A stretch of 64,000 bases of DNA from Succinatimonas hippei. Lineage in GTDB: Bacteria; Pseudomonadota; Gammaproteobacteria; Enterobacterales; Succinivibrionaceae. Of this stretch, positions 37,044 to 47,204 are shown in pieces. A program made the translations under genes and the position numbers. The notes below the pieces were generated by a model. That model saw only the letters and a list, made by a program, of their open reading frames with translations, was not told the origin of the DNA and ran no database searches. The stretch's first letter is position 1; each line of letters starts with the position of its first letter. The stretch covers positions 52,410-116,409 of the forward strand of contig SFGV01000001.1 of the NCBI GenBank assembly GCA_004557545.1. The letters run 5' to 3'.

Positions 37044-37526
37044 TGCGTTCTCCAACTCTGGGCCGGTGCTCTTTGCGGCTTCCTGGCCGTGGTTTCAGCT
37101 AAATTAGGCCGCGATCGAGTAAACGATTACCCGCATGACAAAAGCGGACCTGCAGGACTTTCTGACCTGCGTGCATATTTTAACCCCGCTTTATAAGGCC
37201 AGATGATAACTAAAAAAGTTAATCATCATGATAGGACGGATCGTGAGCGTCCATGATGAGTAATCCCGCCGCATGCGTGTTGCGCAAATTACGCAAATTT
37301 TTGCAAAATATAATATGCAATTGAACTTGAATGTAAGGATTTACAGGATCTCGCTTTGTATAAGGGATGGCACGTATTTGCACGAAATATCCGGAAGCTT
37401 AAAAAAAATTAGAACTTGCTCACGCATTAAGGAAAATGAAAACGGTTGCGGAAATTCGTGTACTAAAATCTCAGAGTAAAAAGAGACAGGCTCAGACAGA
37501 GCGCGTAGAAAACATTAGGAGCAAAC
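37044..37526. promoter_or_regulatory. Divergent control region between metK and the transaldolase gene
   Basis: About 480 bp. Near 37280 lie two close copies of GCAAATT-type repeats, TTGCGCAAATT (37280-37290) then ACGCAAATT, followed by a third TTTGCAAAA and a perfect TATAAT (37309-37314). The TTGCGCAAATT element recurs upstream of the sugar-transport gene at 54041. A small frame at 37273-37479 has no ribosome site and I do not call it. Confidence 0.4.
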
Positions 37527-38177
37527 ATGCGTTTTTTTATTGATACAGCTAACGTAGACGAGATCCGTAAAGCCAATGATATGGGCGTTATCTGCGGTGT
37601 AACCACCAACCCTTCACTTATCGCGAAAGAAGGACGTGACTATATCGAGACCATAAAGGAGATCACCTCCATCGTTGACGGTCCTATAAGCGGTGAGGTT
37701 AAGCCTACTACTCTTGATTATGATGGCATGATCAAGGAAGCCCGCGAAATAGCCGCGATCCACCCCAACATGGTTGTAAAGATCCCTCTTACCGCTGAGG
37801 GATTAAAAGCATGCCACACCTGCGCCAAGGAAGGCATCAAGACCAACATGACTCTGGTCTTTTCCCCAAATCAGGCTCTCCTGGCAGCCCGCGCCGGAGC
37901 GACCTATGTGTCGCCTTTTATCGGCAGGCTTGATGACATCTCAGAAGACGGTCTTGAGCTTATCCGTACCATTGTTGACATGTTCCAGGTCAATGGCATC
38001 GATTCTCAGGTGATCTGCGCTTCTATCCGCAGCCCTTATCATGTAATGCAGTGCGCTCTCGCCGGCGCTGATATCGCCACCATTCCTTACAAAGTCATCA
38101 TGCAGATGGTCAAACACCCGCTGACCGATCAGGGAATTAAGAAATTCCAGGATGACTATAAGAAGGTGTTTGGCTAA
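37527..38177 (+). CDS. Transaldolase / fructose-6-phosphate aldolase-like protein
   Basis: A 216-residue short transaldolase of the FSA/TalC subfamily: [31 protein letters not shown], the Schiff-base lysine in [12 protein letters not shown] (near residue 86) and [17 protein letters not shown]. Short forms act either as transaldolase or as fructose-6-phosphate aldolase, which sequence alone does not settle. Proximity to tkt favours a transaldolase role in the pentose-phosphate pathway. The ribosome site is AGGAG. Confidence 0.9.
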   Translation: MRFFIDTANVDEIRKANDMGVICGVTTNPSLIAKEGRDYIETIKEITSIVDGPISGEVKPTTLDYDGMIKEAREIAAIHPNMVVKIPLTAEGLKACHTCAKEGIKTNMTLVFSPNQALLAARAGATYVSPFIGRLDDISEDGLELIRTIVDMFQVNGIDSQVICASIRSPYHVMQCALAGADIATIPYKVIMQMVKHPLTDQGIKKFQDDYKKVFG

Positions 38178-38322
38178 GAGACCCTCCACATAAATATCAC
38201 AAAGTTCCCCAAAAGCGTGTCAGAGCGCACCCGGCGGGGGGCTTTGTGGTGTTATTATGCCTGCCCGTAACCTTCCTTAAATGGATTTTCAACTTATTAA
38301 CAGGCATATTCGGGAAACAGCA

Positions 38323-39540
38323 ATGAGGAAAACAACTGCGGCGGCTGTAACAGCAGGCTTCGCGGCTCTGGCATTCGCGGTCTGGGCGTGCGGAGTGATG
38401 GTCTCATCCCTATACACTTCAAAAATACTCAATCAAGGATGTGCTCGTTTAAGCAGCTCGTTTGCGCAAAAGCGCGACAGCGGCATCATGCCGTTTCCGG
38501 TAAAAGTAAGCTATAAAAAGAATGAAGGCGGTTTTTTTGAGGAAAAAGGCGTCTTCACCATTTCATCTGGTGATGAAAGAGAGCTTACTCTTGACTCCAT
38601 AACCTCCCACGGTTTTCTTTCATTTGAGAGCAGCGCCGATCTGCTCCCCGTGCTCAACAACATGTTTGTAAAGAGCAATGTTCTGGTGATGGCAAAGTCT
38701 GGGGCAAAGGCCATAGTAAATGGAAGACTGCTGCCATCTGACGGCAGGCTTCAGATCAGCATGGGCGGTCAGTACAGCAGGGCTTATCTTGCAGACGCCT
38801 ATCCTAAGGCTCAGGATGAGCAGAGCCTTGAGATTAAGCTTGACGCGAGCGGACTTGAGTCAGACGCGCTAAAGCTCAGAGGCAGCGCTTATAACATCAT
38901 CACCAGAGAACTTAAGCTTGAAAGCCTTAAATTTGAGGCCTCAAAGGATGGCAATGAAGATCCGGGCAGTCTTTCTATAAAATTAAAAGGTGTCAATGCC
39001 ACAGATCTCGGAGCGCTTGAGGCGGTAGATGAGGCTACGGCTAAATTCAGCCCGGTGAAAAACGCCAGTAAGGCTGATTTTGACTTGAAATCTGAAATCT
39101 CATTTAAAGGCGCTGGCGGTGAGGCGTCGCTTAAGACCATTATGGGGCCGTTTTCAAAAGCCAGAGTCGCCGAGCGTGGGGCGTCAATTTCAGATATGCT
39201 CTCACAGCCAGGATTTCTGAACGACTATTTCTCAAATGACAAAGGCTATCTGCGCGTTGAGAAAATAAAAGCCAGGGCTGACACTGACATGGGTAACGGG
39301 AGAATAAGCTTCAAGGCGTCTGGCAGAGGCGATTTTTCATTCAGCACCAAAGGCACCCTCGATGAGTCTCTTGGTACCACCAGCGGAAAGGCTTATCTGG
39401 AGGTCTCCGAGCTTTCAAAGACAGCAGAACAGTTTCTTATGATCTACGGCGCTAATTATCTTAAGCGCGATGGTCAGAACTACAAGGCCGAAGTTGAGAT
39501 TGAAAACGGCCGGATCAAAATTAACGGAAAAGATTTGTGA
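38323..39540 (+). CDS. DUF945 (YdgA-like) membrane-anchored protein
   Basis: A roughly 405-residue protein with an N-terminal membrane segment (AAVTAGFAALAFAVWACGVM) and a long periplasmic beta-rich region. Paired features such as the SITSHGFLSFESSADLLP and LGTTSGKAYLEV segments fit the DUF945/YdgA family, whose function is unknown. I prefer ATG 38323; ATG 38281 is an alternative in the same frame but has no ribosome site and would put 14 polar residues first. tkt follows by 20 bp, so the two may be co-transcribed. Confidence 0.7.
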   Translation: MRKTTAAAVTAGFAALAFAVWACGVMVSSLYTSKILNQGCARLSSSFAQKRDSGIMPFPVKVSYKKNEGGFFEEKGVFTISSGDERELTLDSITSHGFLSFESSADLLPVLNNMFVKSNVLVMAKSGAKAIVNGRLLPSDGRLQISMGGQYSRAYLADAYPKAQDEQSLEIKLDASGLESDALKLRGSAYNIITRELKLESLKFEASKDGNEDPGSLSIKLKGVNATDLGALEAVDEATAKFSPVKNASKADFDLKSEISFKGAGGEASLKTIMGPFSKARVAERGASISDMLSQPGFLNDYFSNDKGYLRVEKIKARADTDMGNGRISFKASGRGDFSFSTKGTLDESLGTTSGKAYLEVSELSKTAEQFLMIYGANYLKRDGQNYKAEVEIENGRIKINGKDL

Positions 39541-39560
39541 TAATTATCAGGAGTTAGTAT

Positions 39561-41561
39561 ATGTCAGACTACAGAGTGCTTGCCAACGCGCTTCGCGCGC
39601 TCAGCATGGACGGCGTGCAGAAGGCCAAATCAGGCCATCCGGGCGCGCCTATGGGCATGGCAGATATGGCAGAGGCGCTGTGGCGCGGCTTTTTGCGTCA
39701 TAACCCCAAGGATCCGAAATGGCCAAACCGCGACCGTTTCATCCTTTCAAACGGGCATGCCTCGATGCTGCTCTATTCTCTGTTGCATCTGACTGGTTAT
39801 GATCTCTCGCTTGATGACTTAAAGAATTTCCGCCAACTTGACTCAAAGACCCCGGGGCATCCTGAATATGGCGTGGTTCCCGGTGTTGAAACCACTACAG
39901 GTCCTCTTGGCATGGGACTGGGTAACGCGGTTGGTATGGCCATTGCCGAGCGTATGCTGGCCTCAGAGTTCAACCGTGAAGGCTTTGACATTGTTGACCA
40001 CTACACCTATGTGTTCATGGGTGACGGCTGCCTCATGGAGGGCATATCCCATGAAGCCTGCTCGCTTGCCGGTACCTTAGGTCTTGGCAAACTCATCTGC
40101 CTGTATGACTCAAACGGGATCTCAATTGACGGTGAGGTTAAGAACTGGTTTGCCGATGATACCGCCAAGCGCTTTGAGGGGTACCACTGGCAGGTTATCA
40201 AGATCAAGAACGGAAACGACGGAGCCGAGGTCCGCGAGGCTATAGAAAAAGCCCGCGCCGACAAGGATCATCCTTCAATCATTATCTGCCCGACCACCAT
40301 TGGTTTTGGTTCACCCAACAAGGGCGGCACCGCGGCAAGTCATGGAGCTCCGCTTGGTGATGACGAGATAGCCCTCACCAAGAAAGCCCTCGGCTGGAAT
40401 TACGGTCCTTTTGAGGTGCCTGACGATATCAGAGCGCAGTGGGACGCGACAAAGCAGGGCGCGAAGATAGAAAAAGAATGGGATGATCTTTTTGACAGCT
40501 ATCAGAAGAAATACCCTGAGCTGGCCGCGGAATTCAAGCGCCGCAACGCGCTGACACTGCCTGAGAATTTTGACAAGCAGGCGCGTGAGTGGGTTATGTC
40601 ACTGCAAAAGGCTCCGGATCCAAAGCTCGCGACCCGCAAGGCCTCACAGGTAGCCTTAAACTGGCTTGGCGCGAAGCTTCCTGAACTTGTTGGCGGCTCT
40701 GCCGATCTCGCTCCTTCAAATCTTACCTTTAACAAGGAATCAAAGGACAATGGTCCGCACAGCTTTGGCGGTAACTATTTCCACTGGGGCGTGCGTGAGT
40801 TCGGCATGTGCGCCGCGATGAACGGCATGCTGCTTCACGGCGGCTTCAGACCATACGGCGGAACCTTCCTCATCTTCTCGGATTACGCCAGAAACGCTCT
40901 GAGAATGGCTGCGCTCATGAAGATCCCGACCATGTTCGTGTTCACTCACGACTCAATCGGTGTCGGCGAGGACGGTCCTACCCATCAGCCTGTTGAGCAG
41001 ACCGCCTCACTGCATCTGATCCCTGGCTTTGACACCTGGCGGCCGTGCGATCAGATTGAGACCGCCGCCGCGTGGGTTGCCGCGGTTGAGCGCAAGGACG
41101 GTCCTACCGCCCTGGTGCTTACCCGTCAGGGACTTGAGCAGATGCCGCGGTCTGAGCAGCAGGTAAAGGATATAAGCCGCGGAGGCTATGTCCTCAAGGA
41201 TTGTCAGGGCACACCGGATCTCATCCTGATCGGAACCGGCTCTGAAGTCGCGCTTTGCGTACACGCCGCCGAAAAGCTTGAGGCTGAGGGCAGGAAAGTG
41301 CGCGTGGTCTCAATGCCATGCTCTGATGTCTTTGATCGACAGGATCAGAACTACCGTGAGAGCGTGCTGCCTTCACAGTGCCGCGCCCGTGTCGCGGTTG
41401 AAGCCGGCCGCTCATCACTCTGGTACAAGTATATCGGACTTGACGGGAAGACCGTCTGCATGGACGAGTTCGGCGCTTCCGCTCCGGCGGCCAAGCTGTT
41501 TGAGCGCTATGGCTTTACCGTTGACCATGTTGTGGCTACGGCAAAGACGGTGCTTAAGTAA
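39561..41561 (+). CDS. tkt: Transketolase (full length)
   Basis: A 666-residue thiamine-diphosphate enzyme of the pentose-phosphate pathway. It shows [19 protein letters not shown], the cofactor motif [19 protein letters not shown] and the C-terminal [10 protein letters not shown] region. The length is standard (Escherichia coli 663). It is separate from the two-subunit transketolase at 60.0-61.8 kb. Confidence 0.97.
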   Translation: MSDYRVLANALRALSMDGVQKAKSGHPGAPMGMADMAEALWRGFLRHNPKDPKWPNRDRFILSNGHASMLLYSLLHLTGYDLSLDDLKNFRQLDSKTPGHPEYGVVPGVETTTGPLGMGLGNAVGMAIAERMLASEFNREGFDIVDHYTYVFMGDGCLMEGISHEACSLAGTLGLGKLICLYDSNGISIDGEVKNWFADDTAKRFEGYHWQVIKIKNGNDGAEVREAIEKARADKDHPSIIICPTTIGFGSPNKGGTAASHGAPLGDDEIALTKKALGWNYGPFEVPDDIRAQWDATKQGAKIEKEWDDLFDSYQKKYPELAAEFKRRNALTLPENFDKQAREWVMSLQKAPDPKLATRKASQVALNWLGAKLPELVGGSADLAPSNLTFNKESKDNGPHSFGGNYFHWGVREFGMCAAMNGMLLHGGFRPYGGTFLIFSDYARNALRMAALMKIPTMFVFTHDSIGVGEDGPTHQPVEQTASLHLIPGFDTWRPCDQIETAAAWVAAVERKDGPTALVLTRQGLEQMPRSEQQVKDISRGGYVLKDCQGTPDLILIGTGSEVALCVHAAEKLEAEGRKVRVVSMPCSDVFDRQDQNYRESVLPSQCRARVAVEAGRSSLWYKYIGLDGKTVCMDEFGASAPAAKLFERYGFTVDHVVATAKTVLK

Positions 41562-41587
41562 GACTGAAATTTACACGCTTTAGCGTA

Positions 41588-41621
41588 AAAACCTCCTCTC
41601 TTTTGAAAGGAGGTTTTTTTT
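41588..41621 (+). terminator. Terminator after tkt
   Basis: A 10-bp stem AAAACCTCCT/AGGAGGTTTT followed by more T residues, 26 bp after the stop. Confidence 0.9.
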
Positions 41622-41643
41622 GCAAAAAAAGCACAAAAAAAGC

Positions 41644-41682
41644 CGGCGTGGTTTGGAACCATACGCCGATGTGGGATAAAAT
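41644..41682 (+). promoter_or_regulatory. Promoter of pgk with overlapping palindrome
   Basis: The -35 TTGGAA (41653-41658) and -10 TAAAAT (41677-41682) are 18 bp apart. An inverted repeat, CGGCGTGGTT/AACCATACGCCG with two extra bases in the right arm (41644-41669), covers the -35 and half the spacer. It could be an operator, or an additional hairpin read through from tkt. Confidence 0.5.
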
Positions 41683-41746
41683 TACATCTGCCGCGGGGAC
41701 GTGTCGCCCCGCAATGGATTTATAGACAACTGAGGAATATCGAACT

Positions 41747-42925
41747 ATGGCAATTCTGAAAATGGCCGACCTCGACCTTAAAGGCAAACGTGTTCTGATC
41801 CGTTCGGATCTGAATGTGCCTATCAAGGACGGCAAAGTCGCTTCCGATAAGCGCATCATGGCCACCCTCCCTACCATCAAGCTGGCTCTTGAGAAGGGAG
41901 CCAGGGTCATGGTGATCTCCCATCTGGGCCGCCCTGAGGAAGGCGTTTTCAGTGATGAGTTCTCATTAAAGCCGGTTGCCGACTACATTCAGACCAAGCT
42001 GCCTTCTGTGAAGGTCCGTCTGGTTCCCAATGATGAGTACTTAAACGGTGTCGAGCCCAAGGAAGGCGAACTGCTCGTTTTGGAGAACTGCCGCTTCAAC
42101 AAGGGCGAGAAGAAGAACAACGAGGATCTGGCAAAGAAGTATGCCAAGCTGTGCGATGTGTTCGTAATGGACGCCTTCGGCACCGCTCACCGCGCTCAGG
42201 CCACCACCTATGGCGTAGCCCAGTTCGCTCCTGTAGCCTGCGCCGGCCCTCTGCTTGCCAATGAGCTTGAGGCTCTGGGCAAGGCCATGGAGCACCCGGC
42301 TCACCCGATGGTCGCCATTGTCGGCGGTTCCAAGGTTTCAACCAAGCTTACCGTTTTAAACAGCCTGCTTAAGGTCTGTGATCACCTGATCGTCGGCGGC
42401 GGTATCGCCAATACCTTCATGCTGGCCCAGGGTCACAAGATCGGCAAGTCACTCGCCGAGCCTGACCTCGTTGACGAGGCCAAGAAGATCGCCGCCAAGG
42501 CCGGCATCCCTGAGTTTGTTGACGTGGTCGTCGGCAAAGAGTTTGATGAGAAGACCCCTGCTGTAACCAAGGATCTTAAGGATGTCGAGGATGACGACAT
42601 GATCATGGATCTTGGTCCCAAGTCCATGGCCAACATCAACAAGGTCATCAAAGAAGCCAAGACCATTCTCTGGAACGGCCCGGTTGGTGTGTTTGAGTTC
42701 GATCAGTTCGCCTCTGGCACCAAGTCAATGGCTGAAGCGATCGCCAACTCTGACGCTTTCTCTGTAGCCGGTGGTGGTGACACCATCAACTCCATCCAGA
42801 AGTTCGGCGTTCAGGACAAGATCTCCTACATTTCAACCGGCGGTGGCGCTTTCCTCGAGTTCGTCGAGGGCAAGAAGCTTCCGGCCGTAGAGATCCTTGA
42901 GAAACGCGCTGCGGAATCCAAGTAA
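41747..42925 (+). CDS. pgk: Phosphoglycerate kinase
   Basis: A 392-residue glycolytic kinase making ATP from 1,3-bisphosphoglycerate. Typical blocks are [24 protein letters not shown], the [17 protein letters not shown] substrate region and the C-terminal GGGDTIN and [17 protein letters not shown]. Codons are strongly biased towards a small set, as expected for high expression. fba follows 86 bp later behind a terminator. Confidence 0.98.
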   Translation: MAILKMADLDLKGKRVLIRSDLNVPIKDGKVASDKRIMATLPTIKLALEKGARVMVISHLGRPEEGVFSDEFSLKPVADYIQTKLPSVKVRLVPNDEYLNGVEPKEGELLVLENCRFNKGEKKNNEDLAKKYAKLCDVFVMDAFGTAHRAQATTYGVAQFAPVACAGPLLANELEALGKAMEHPAHPMVAIVGGSKVSTKLTVLNSLLKVCDHLIVGGGIANTFMLAQGHKIGKSLAEPDLVDEAKKIAAKAGIPEFVDVVVGKEFDEKTPAVTKDLKDVEDDDMIMDLGPKSMANINKVIKEAKTILWNGPVGVFEFDQFASGTKSMAEAIANSDAFSVAGGGDTINSIQKFGVQDKISYISTGGGAFLEFVEGKKLPAVEILEKRAAESK

Positions 42926-42930
42926 AAATT

Positions 42931-42965
42931 AAGGCGCCTGCACAAAAGCAGGTGCCTTGTTTTTC
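42931..42965 (+). terminator. Terminator between pgk and fba
   Basis: An 11-bp stem AAGGCGCCTGC/GCAGGTGCCTT (one G-T pair) followed by GTTTTT. It probably attenuates readthrough into fba. Confidence 0.85.
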
Positions 42966-43011
42966 AAATCTAAAAATAATTTTTAACTTTCAGGAATAAG
43001 GTAAACAACAA

Positions 43012-44094
43012 ATGACCAGAATTTCCGATGTCGTCAAGCCCGGTATTGTTACCGGCGAGAACCTCCAGAAGCTCTTTGCTGTGGCAAAAGAGAACGGCTA
43101 CGCTTTCCCGGCTGTTAACTGCGTTGGCACTAACTCCATCAACGCTGTGCTTGAGGCTGCCGCGGAAGCCAAGTCTGCCGTGATCATCCAGTTCTCAAAC
43201 GGCGGCGCGACATTCATCGGCGGCAAGAGCCTTAAGCTTGACAAGCCTCAGGCTGTCGCGGTTTTAGGTTCAATTTCAGGCGCCCTGCATGCCCGTAACG
43301 TGGCCAAGTATTACGGTGTACCTGTGGTTCTTCACACCGACCACTGCGCCAAGAAGCTGCTTCCCTGGGTTGACGGTCTGCTTGACGCTGACGAGCAGTA
43401 TTTCAAGGAGCACGGCGAGCCGCTGTTCTCCTCACACATGATCGACCTCTCGGTTGAGTCCCTTAAGGACAACGTTGACCTTTGCTGCAAGTACCTCGAG
43501 CGCATGTCCAAGATCGGCATGACCCTCGAGCTTGAGCTTGGCTGCACCGGTGGTGAGGAAGACGGTGTTGATAACTCCGATAAGGATGAGTCAGCTCTTT
43601 ATACCCAGCCTCAGGATGTTTGCTACGCTTATGAGCGCCTGATGAAGATCTCCCCGAACTTCACCATCGCCGCTTCCTTTGGTAATGTTCACGGCGTTTA
43701 CAAGCCGGGCAATGTCAAACTGACCCCGACCATCCTCCGTGATTCCCAGAAGTACATCCACGACAAGCTCCACACTCCTACCGATAAGCCGGTTGATCTG
43801 GTATTCCACGGCGGTTCAGGTTCAGAGCCTGAGAAGATCAAGGAAGCTGTTTCCTACGGCGTCGTCAAGATGAACATCGATACCGATACCCAGTGGGCTA
43901 CCTGGAACGGCATCCGTCAGTACGAGCAGAAGAACCACGATTACCTCCAGGGACAGCTTGGCAACCCGACCGGCCCTGACGCTCCTAACAAGAAGTACTA
44001 CGATCCTCGCGCATGGTTGCGCGCCGGCGAAATCTCCATGAAGGATCGTGTAATCGAGGCCTTCAAGGAGCTCGGCTCTTATAATTCACTATAA
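43012..44094 (+). CDS. fba: Class II fructose-bisphosphate aldolase
   Basis: A 360-residue zinc aldolase. The metal ligands are in VVLHTDHCAKK and the later VHGVYKPGNV and FHGGSGS blocks; ELELGCTGGEEDGVDN is the class IIA loop. pgk-fba order is common in gammaproteobacteria. Codon bias is high like pgk. Confidence 0.98.
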   Translation: MTRISDVVKPGIVTGENLQKLFAVAKENGYAFPAVNCVGTNSINAVLEAAAEAKSAVIIQFSNGGATFIGGKSLKLDKPQAVAVLGSISGALHARNVAKYYGVPVVLHTDHCAKKLLPWVDGLLDADEQYFKEHGEPLFSSHMIDLSVESLKDNVDLCCKYLERMSKIGMTLELELGCTGGEEDGVDNSDKDESALYTQPQDVCYAYERLMKISPNFTIAASFGNVHGVYKPGNVKLTPTILRDSQKYIHDKLHTPTDKPVDLVFHGGSGSEPEKIKEAVSYGVVKMNIDTDTQWATWNGIRQYEQKNHDYLQGQLGNPTGPDAPNKKYYDPRAWLRAGEISMKDRVIEAFKELGSYNSL

Positions 44095-44124
44095 TTAATA
44101 GTCAAATTAAGAATTCTTAGTCAG

Positions 44125-44155
44125 ACCCGTGGTGAAAACCGCGGGTTTTCTTTTG
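44125..44155 (+). terminator. Terminator after fba
   Basis: A 9-bp stem ACCCGTGGT/ACCGCGGGT (one G-T pair) followed by TTTCTTTT. It marks the edge of the conserved chromosome; relic DNA begins beyond it. Confidence 0.8.
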
Positions 44156-44239
44156 TCAGTGCCTGAGCATGAATTTTAGGTTCTTCCAACTTTCTGTTAA
44201 CAAAATCATTTCAACCACACTTTATTGACCTTTCTTAAT

Positions 44240-44815
44240 TGATATCCGGCCTCCCTCTGAAGGCCGACTGTATTCTCAGAAAGAAGTAGTCCGTATCCCT
44301 AAATCCGTAAACTACCCGCTTGAGTACCTTGATCTGTACAAAGACGTAGTCGTCGCTCATCTCCATACCATCAAAGAGCAAGGCGTCCTCGTCAGACAGA
44401 ATAACCGTTTGGTAAGAGTAAAGCGCGTACCCTGCAGGCTATGTAAAAAACTCAATTCCAAAGGCGAAATCTTCAGTCATGGTTTTGATGGTTACGCCTA
44501 TCTTTGCCTTGATGAACAACGTAAGGCTATGGATACGCTCAAGCTTGGTGAAAGAGTCTCAAGTGACAAACTATCCATTGAAGAATACGACAAGGCACAA
44601 GAGGCTCTCGGGGTATTTATGCTCATCTCATCAAAGCCCATCGACCCAAAGGAAGTCTTGCCGTTTATTACACCAGACAGCAAATTGAGCAAACCTTCGA
44701 CTTGGGCAAAAACTACGCGGGAATGCTGCCCCTGAATATTCAAAAAGAAGAGACCTTCAATGGCCATATGATGCAGACATTTATCGCCACAATCATGGTA
44801 AAGATGCTTCTGGGA
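44240..44815 (+). pseudogene. IS4-type transposase C-terminal remnant, frameshifted
   Basis: There is no start codon. The frame reads VVRIPKSVNYPLEYLDLYKD, then a short Cys-containing segment, then LISSKPIDPKEVLP. After a frameshift near 44660 it continues YYTRQQIEQTFDLGKNYAGM, an exact fit to the IS4 superfamily signature Y-2-R-3-E-6-K, and then FNGHMMQTFIATIMVKML. There it runs without a stop into a Fic gene fragment. The N-terminal catalytic aspartates are missing. Confidence 0.7.
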
Positions 44816-45222
44816 AAATGGAATGAGATATTTTACTGGCTGCCGATAGAAGAACTGATTTGTTCCCGACAGCAGGAGTACTATGACGCCCTCGGCAAAT
44901 CAGACCGGGAATCTGATAGCAGCGCATTTGTAGAGCTCATGCTGGAAATCATCCTTGATACTCTGAGAGAAACGACAGCCGTAGGGAATACTGACGAGGC
45001 GGTTAAAAAGACAAATCCTTTAGTACAGAAACTGCTTGATGTTCTCGGTGACGAGGAATTGTCCACTGCTCAAATCATGGAGAGGTTTGACCTTTCTCAT
45101 AGGCCGACGTTTCGCAAGAACTATCTGAATTTGGCATTAGCACAATGAATTATCGAAATGACAATTCCAGACAAACCTAACAGCCGAAATCAGAGGTACA
45201 GGAGAAAACAACTTGATCGGTG
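44816..45222 (+). pseudogene. Fic-family protein C-terminal remnant
   Basis: Starting at WNEIFYWLPIEELICSRQQE, with YYDALGKSDRESDSSAFVEL and then a winged-helix-like ELSTAQIMERFDLSHRPTFR, this matches the C-terminal part of Fic proteins (region after the catalytic core). It is fused in frame to the transposase remnant upstream. A TGA at 45146-45148 interrupts it, but the same frame continues IIEMTIPDKPNSRNQRYR to a second TGA at 45220-45222, inside direct repeat 1. The HPFx(D/E)GNGR catalytic motif is absent, so this is not a functional AMPylase. Confidence 0.7.
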
Positions 45223-45462
45223 ACCGACCAAGTTAACGGGATACTGGGTTGAAACCATGATCATAAGCCGATTGAGCAGAGGAGGGCAGGTGGAGACGAT
45301 GGCCTCCCTCCAGCCCGCCGTATTATAGGTAGAAAAACACGTGGAGCAGTTCCCGCAAACGGAGAGCAGCTGTAAAAGCGCAGATTTTCGGCTTAGAGCA
45401 GTTTCCGCAAACGAATGTAAATGTGCCCGGGATCCAGACATTCAGGTGCTTGTCTCATGCCA
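45207..45462. repeat. 256-bp direct repeat, copy 1
   Basis: It aligns without gaps to 47877-48132, with 26 mismatches by hand count (about 90% identity). It begins with an imperfect hairpin AACTTGATCGG-TGA-CCGACCAAGTT and has an internal GAGCAGTTCCCGCAAACG-like pair about 45 bp apart. Copy 1 begins within the last codons of a Fic gene remnant. Confidence 0.85.
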
Positions 45463-45638
45463 AAGTGGTCGGTTTCCCCATAAGGCGTGAGGGGCTGAAT
45501 GAAGAAATAGTGCAGAGCAAGGAGCAGGACGATGTGGGTCCAACGATCTTTTGCAATGCCATAGGGGCCGATCGGTGATCCGCCCAGGGGGCTCTTTCCA
45601 CGGCGTTCGCCGAAGGAAAATCCGTTCCTGCTGCCCAT
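45393..45638 (-). CDS. Small hypothetical ORF
   Basis: An 81-residue frame beginning MGSRNGFSFGERRGKSPLGG and including a hydrophobic stretch (WTHIVLLLALHYFFIQP). Its end lies inside direct repeat 1, and it sits just downstream of the intact Fic gene. I do not recognise it; it may be a fragment of a membrane or phage protein, or spurious. Confidence 0.25.
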   Translation of the reverse strand: MGSRNGFSFGERRGKSPLGGSPIGPYGIAKDRWTHIVLLLALHYFFIQPLTPYGETDHFGMRQAPECLDPGHIYIRLRKLL

Positions 45639-45651
45639 AGGGCTTTTCTTT

Positions 45652-46743
45652 TTAGCGCTTGCGGATATATGCTGTGGCCGGACCAGAGCCAACTTTGATG
45701 ATATAGCCCTCTTTTACCAGACTGGACAAAGTGCGTTCTATAGTTCCCTGGCTGATATCCGGGCAGAGTTCCATCAGATCTTTTTTGCTTATTTTCCCTA
45801 GTGTTTGGGAGATGATGGCTTTGATACGGTCTGGCTTGGAAATCTTTTTGGTTACCAAGTATTGAATCCGGTCTTCGAATTCATCATAAGCTTTTATGAT
45901 GATGCCCAAATAATATTTCACAAAAGGAGCATAGGTGTTTTGATTTTCGTGCCAGCCGAAAGAACTGGACTGAAGGACTTCATAGTAAGTTTTCTTAGTT
46001 TTTTCAATCAGCATTTCCAGGCTGATGTATTTCCCAACGATGTAGCCGGCCCGATATAAAAGAAGGAGTGTCAGAAGTCGGCTCATTCGTCCATTTCCGT
46101 CATTGAATGGATGAATGCAGAGAAAATCCAGGATGAACATGGGAGTCAACAGCAATTTATCTATTATGTTTTCCTGCCAGGCATTCTGGAACGATTGACA
46201 TAAAGAATCCATAGCGTCAGCTGTCTGAAAAGCAGGAACGGGAATAAACCTGGCCTTTTGATGCCCTTGTGCATCTGTTTCAGCAATGACGTTATCTGCG
46301 TTTTTATAATATCCGCCAATGGCTCCTGTTGAGTAAGAGTACAGATCTCGGTGGAGTTGCCTGATGACATTAGGGGCAGGGGAAATATAGTCGTGATTTT
46401 CATGGATCAAGGCGAGTACTTCACGATATCCGGCAATTTCCTGTTCAGACCGATTGTGCGGTTCCGCTTTTTGGCTGACCAGTGCTTCTAATCGTTTGTC
46501 ACTGGTGAGGATCCCCTCGATACGGTTGGAAGCCCCTGTACTCTGGATCATGGCTATATCTACCAGTGTTTTCAGTTCGTCTGTATTCATCTCCAGAAAT
46601 AAATCCTGCCGTCCCTTGTGTTCATGGATACAGGTAAGAAGCTGGACGATTTCAGGTTTCAGTAAATTTTGTATTTCCTGCGAGTAGTTAAATGTCCGCA
46701 AAAAAATCTCCCTCATATTTTTATTATCTGCCACATTTATCAT
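45652..46743 (-). CDS. Class II Fic-domain protein AMPylase, intact
   Basis: A 363-residue protein. The Fic catalytic motif HPFNDGNGRMSR (near residue 213) is complete, and an N-terminal inhibitory helix motif STGASNRIEGI (near residue 73) marks a self-inhibited class II enzyme. The C-terminal 60 residues form a winged-helix domain (ISQTLGKISKKDLMELCPDI, then GTIERTLSSLVKEGYI). Fic proteins transfer AMP to target proteins. The sequence is much closer in style to Firmicutes homologues than to the flanking chromosome, and all adjacent genes are relics. The start could be ATG 46743 or the internal ATG at 46716. Confidence 0.88.
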   Translation of the reverse strand: MINVADNKNMREIFLRTFNYSQEIQNLLKPEIVQLLTCIHEHKGRQDLFLEMNTDELKTLVDIAMIQSTGASNRIEGILTSDKRLEALVSQKAEPHNRSEQEIAGYREVLALIHENHDYISPAPNVIRQLHRDLYSYSTGAIGGYYKNADNVIAETDAQGHQKARFIPVPAFQTADAMDSLCQSFQNAWQENIIDKLLLTPMFILDFLCIHPFNDGNGRMSRLLTLLLLYRAGYIVGKYISLEMLIEKTKKTYYEVLQSSSFGWHENQNTYAPFVKYYLGIIIKAYDEFEDRIQYLVTKKISKPDRIKAIISQTLGKISKKDLMELCPDISQGTIERTLSSLVKEGYIIKVGSGPATAYIRKR

Positions 46744-46770
46744 GAAATGAGGCAGATAGCAAGAGAATGA

Positions 46771-47204
46771 GGCAGATGATGGAAAGAGATGTGAAAAGCG
46801 TGGCCAATAACGTCCTCGATGCCGCCATCCGGCTGCGGGATTTGTTCACGCCGACCGTGCGGAGCGTCAATGCCAGCCTGGGAACCATGAAGACCCAGAT
46901 GGTGTCAGCGAAACAAATCGGTCAGCGGACTGTCGGACAAGCTGACGGAGCATGAGCTCATCCAGAAACGTACGGCGAAGAGCATCGAGCAGACGGGAAG
47001 CAAGATTTCCGGCTTATCAGACAAGATGGCCCTGCTGTCAGCCCCCTTCCTGGCAGCCGCAACGGCAGGCTTCACGCTGCACAGCGACTTTGCCAACGGT
47101 ATCGCCAGGATTTCGACCCTGGTCGACACAACGATCGTTTCCATGCAGAAAGTCAGTAATGAAATCCGTACAAATATGGCAGGAGAATTAATGGATTTCT
47201 CATG
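46771..47204 (+). pseudogene. Phage tail tape-measure protein N-terminal remnant
   Basis: The first frame gives VANNVLDAAIRLRDLFTPTV. After a frameshift near 46912 the other frame continues KSVSGLSDKLTEHELIQKRT, then MALLSAPFLAAATAGFTLHS and FANGIARISTLVDT, typical of the start of Firmicutes tape-measure proteins. It stops at 47202-47204 where a different element begins. Confidence 0.6.

Noticed and set aside
37044..37200. SAM riboswitch in the metK leader
   Set aside because: GC-rich inverted segments exist, but I cannot fit any known SAM aptamer.
37273..37479. Small ORF upstream of the transaldolase gene
   Set aside because: No ribosome site, overlaps the likely promoter, and its composition is unlike coding DNA of this genome.
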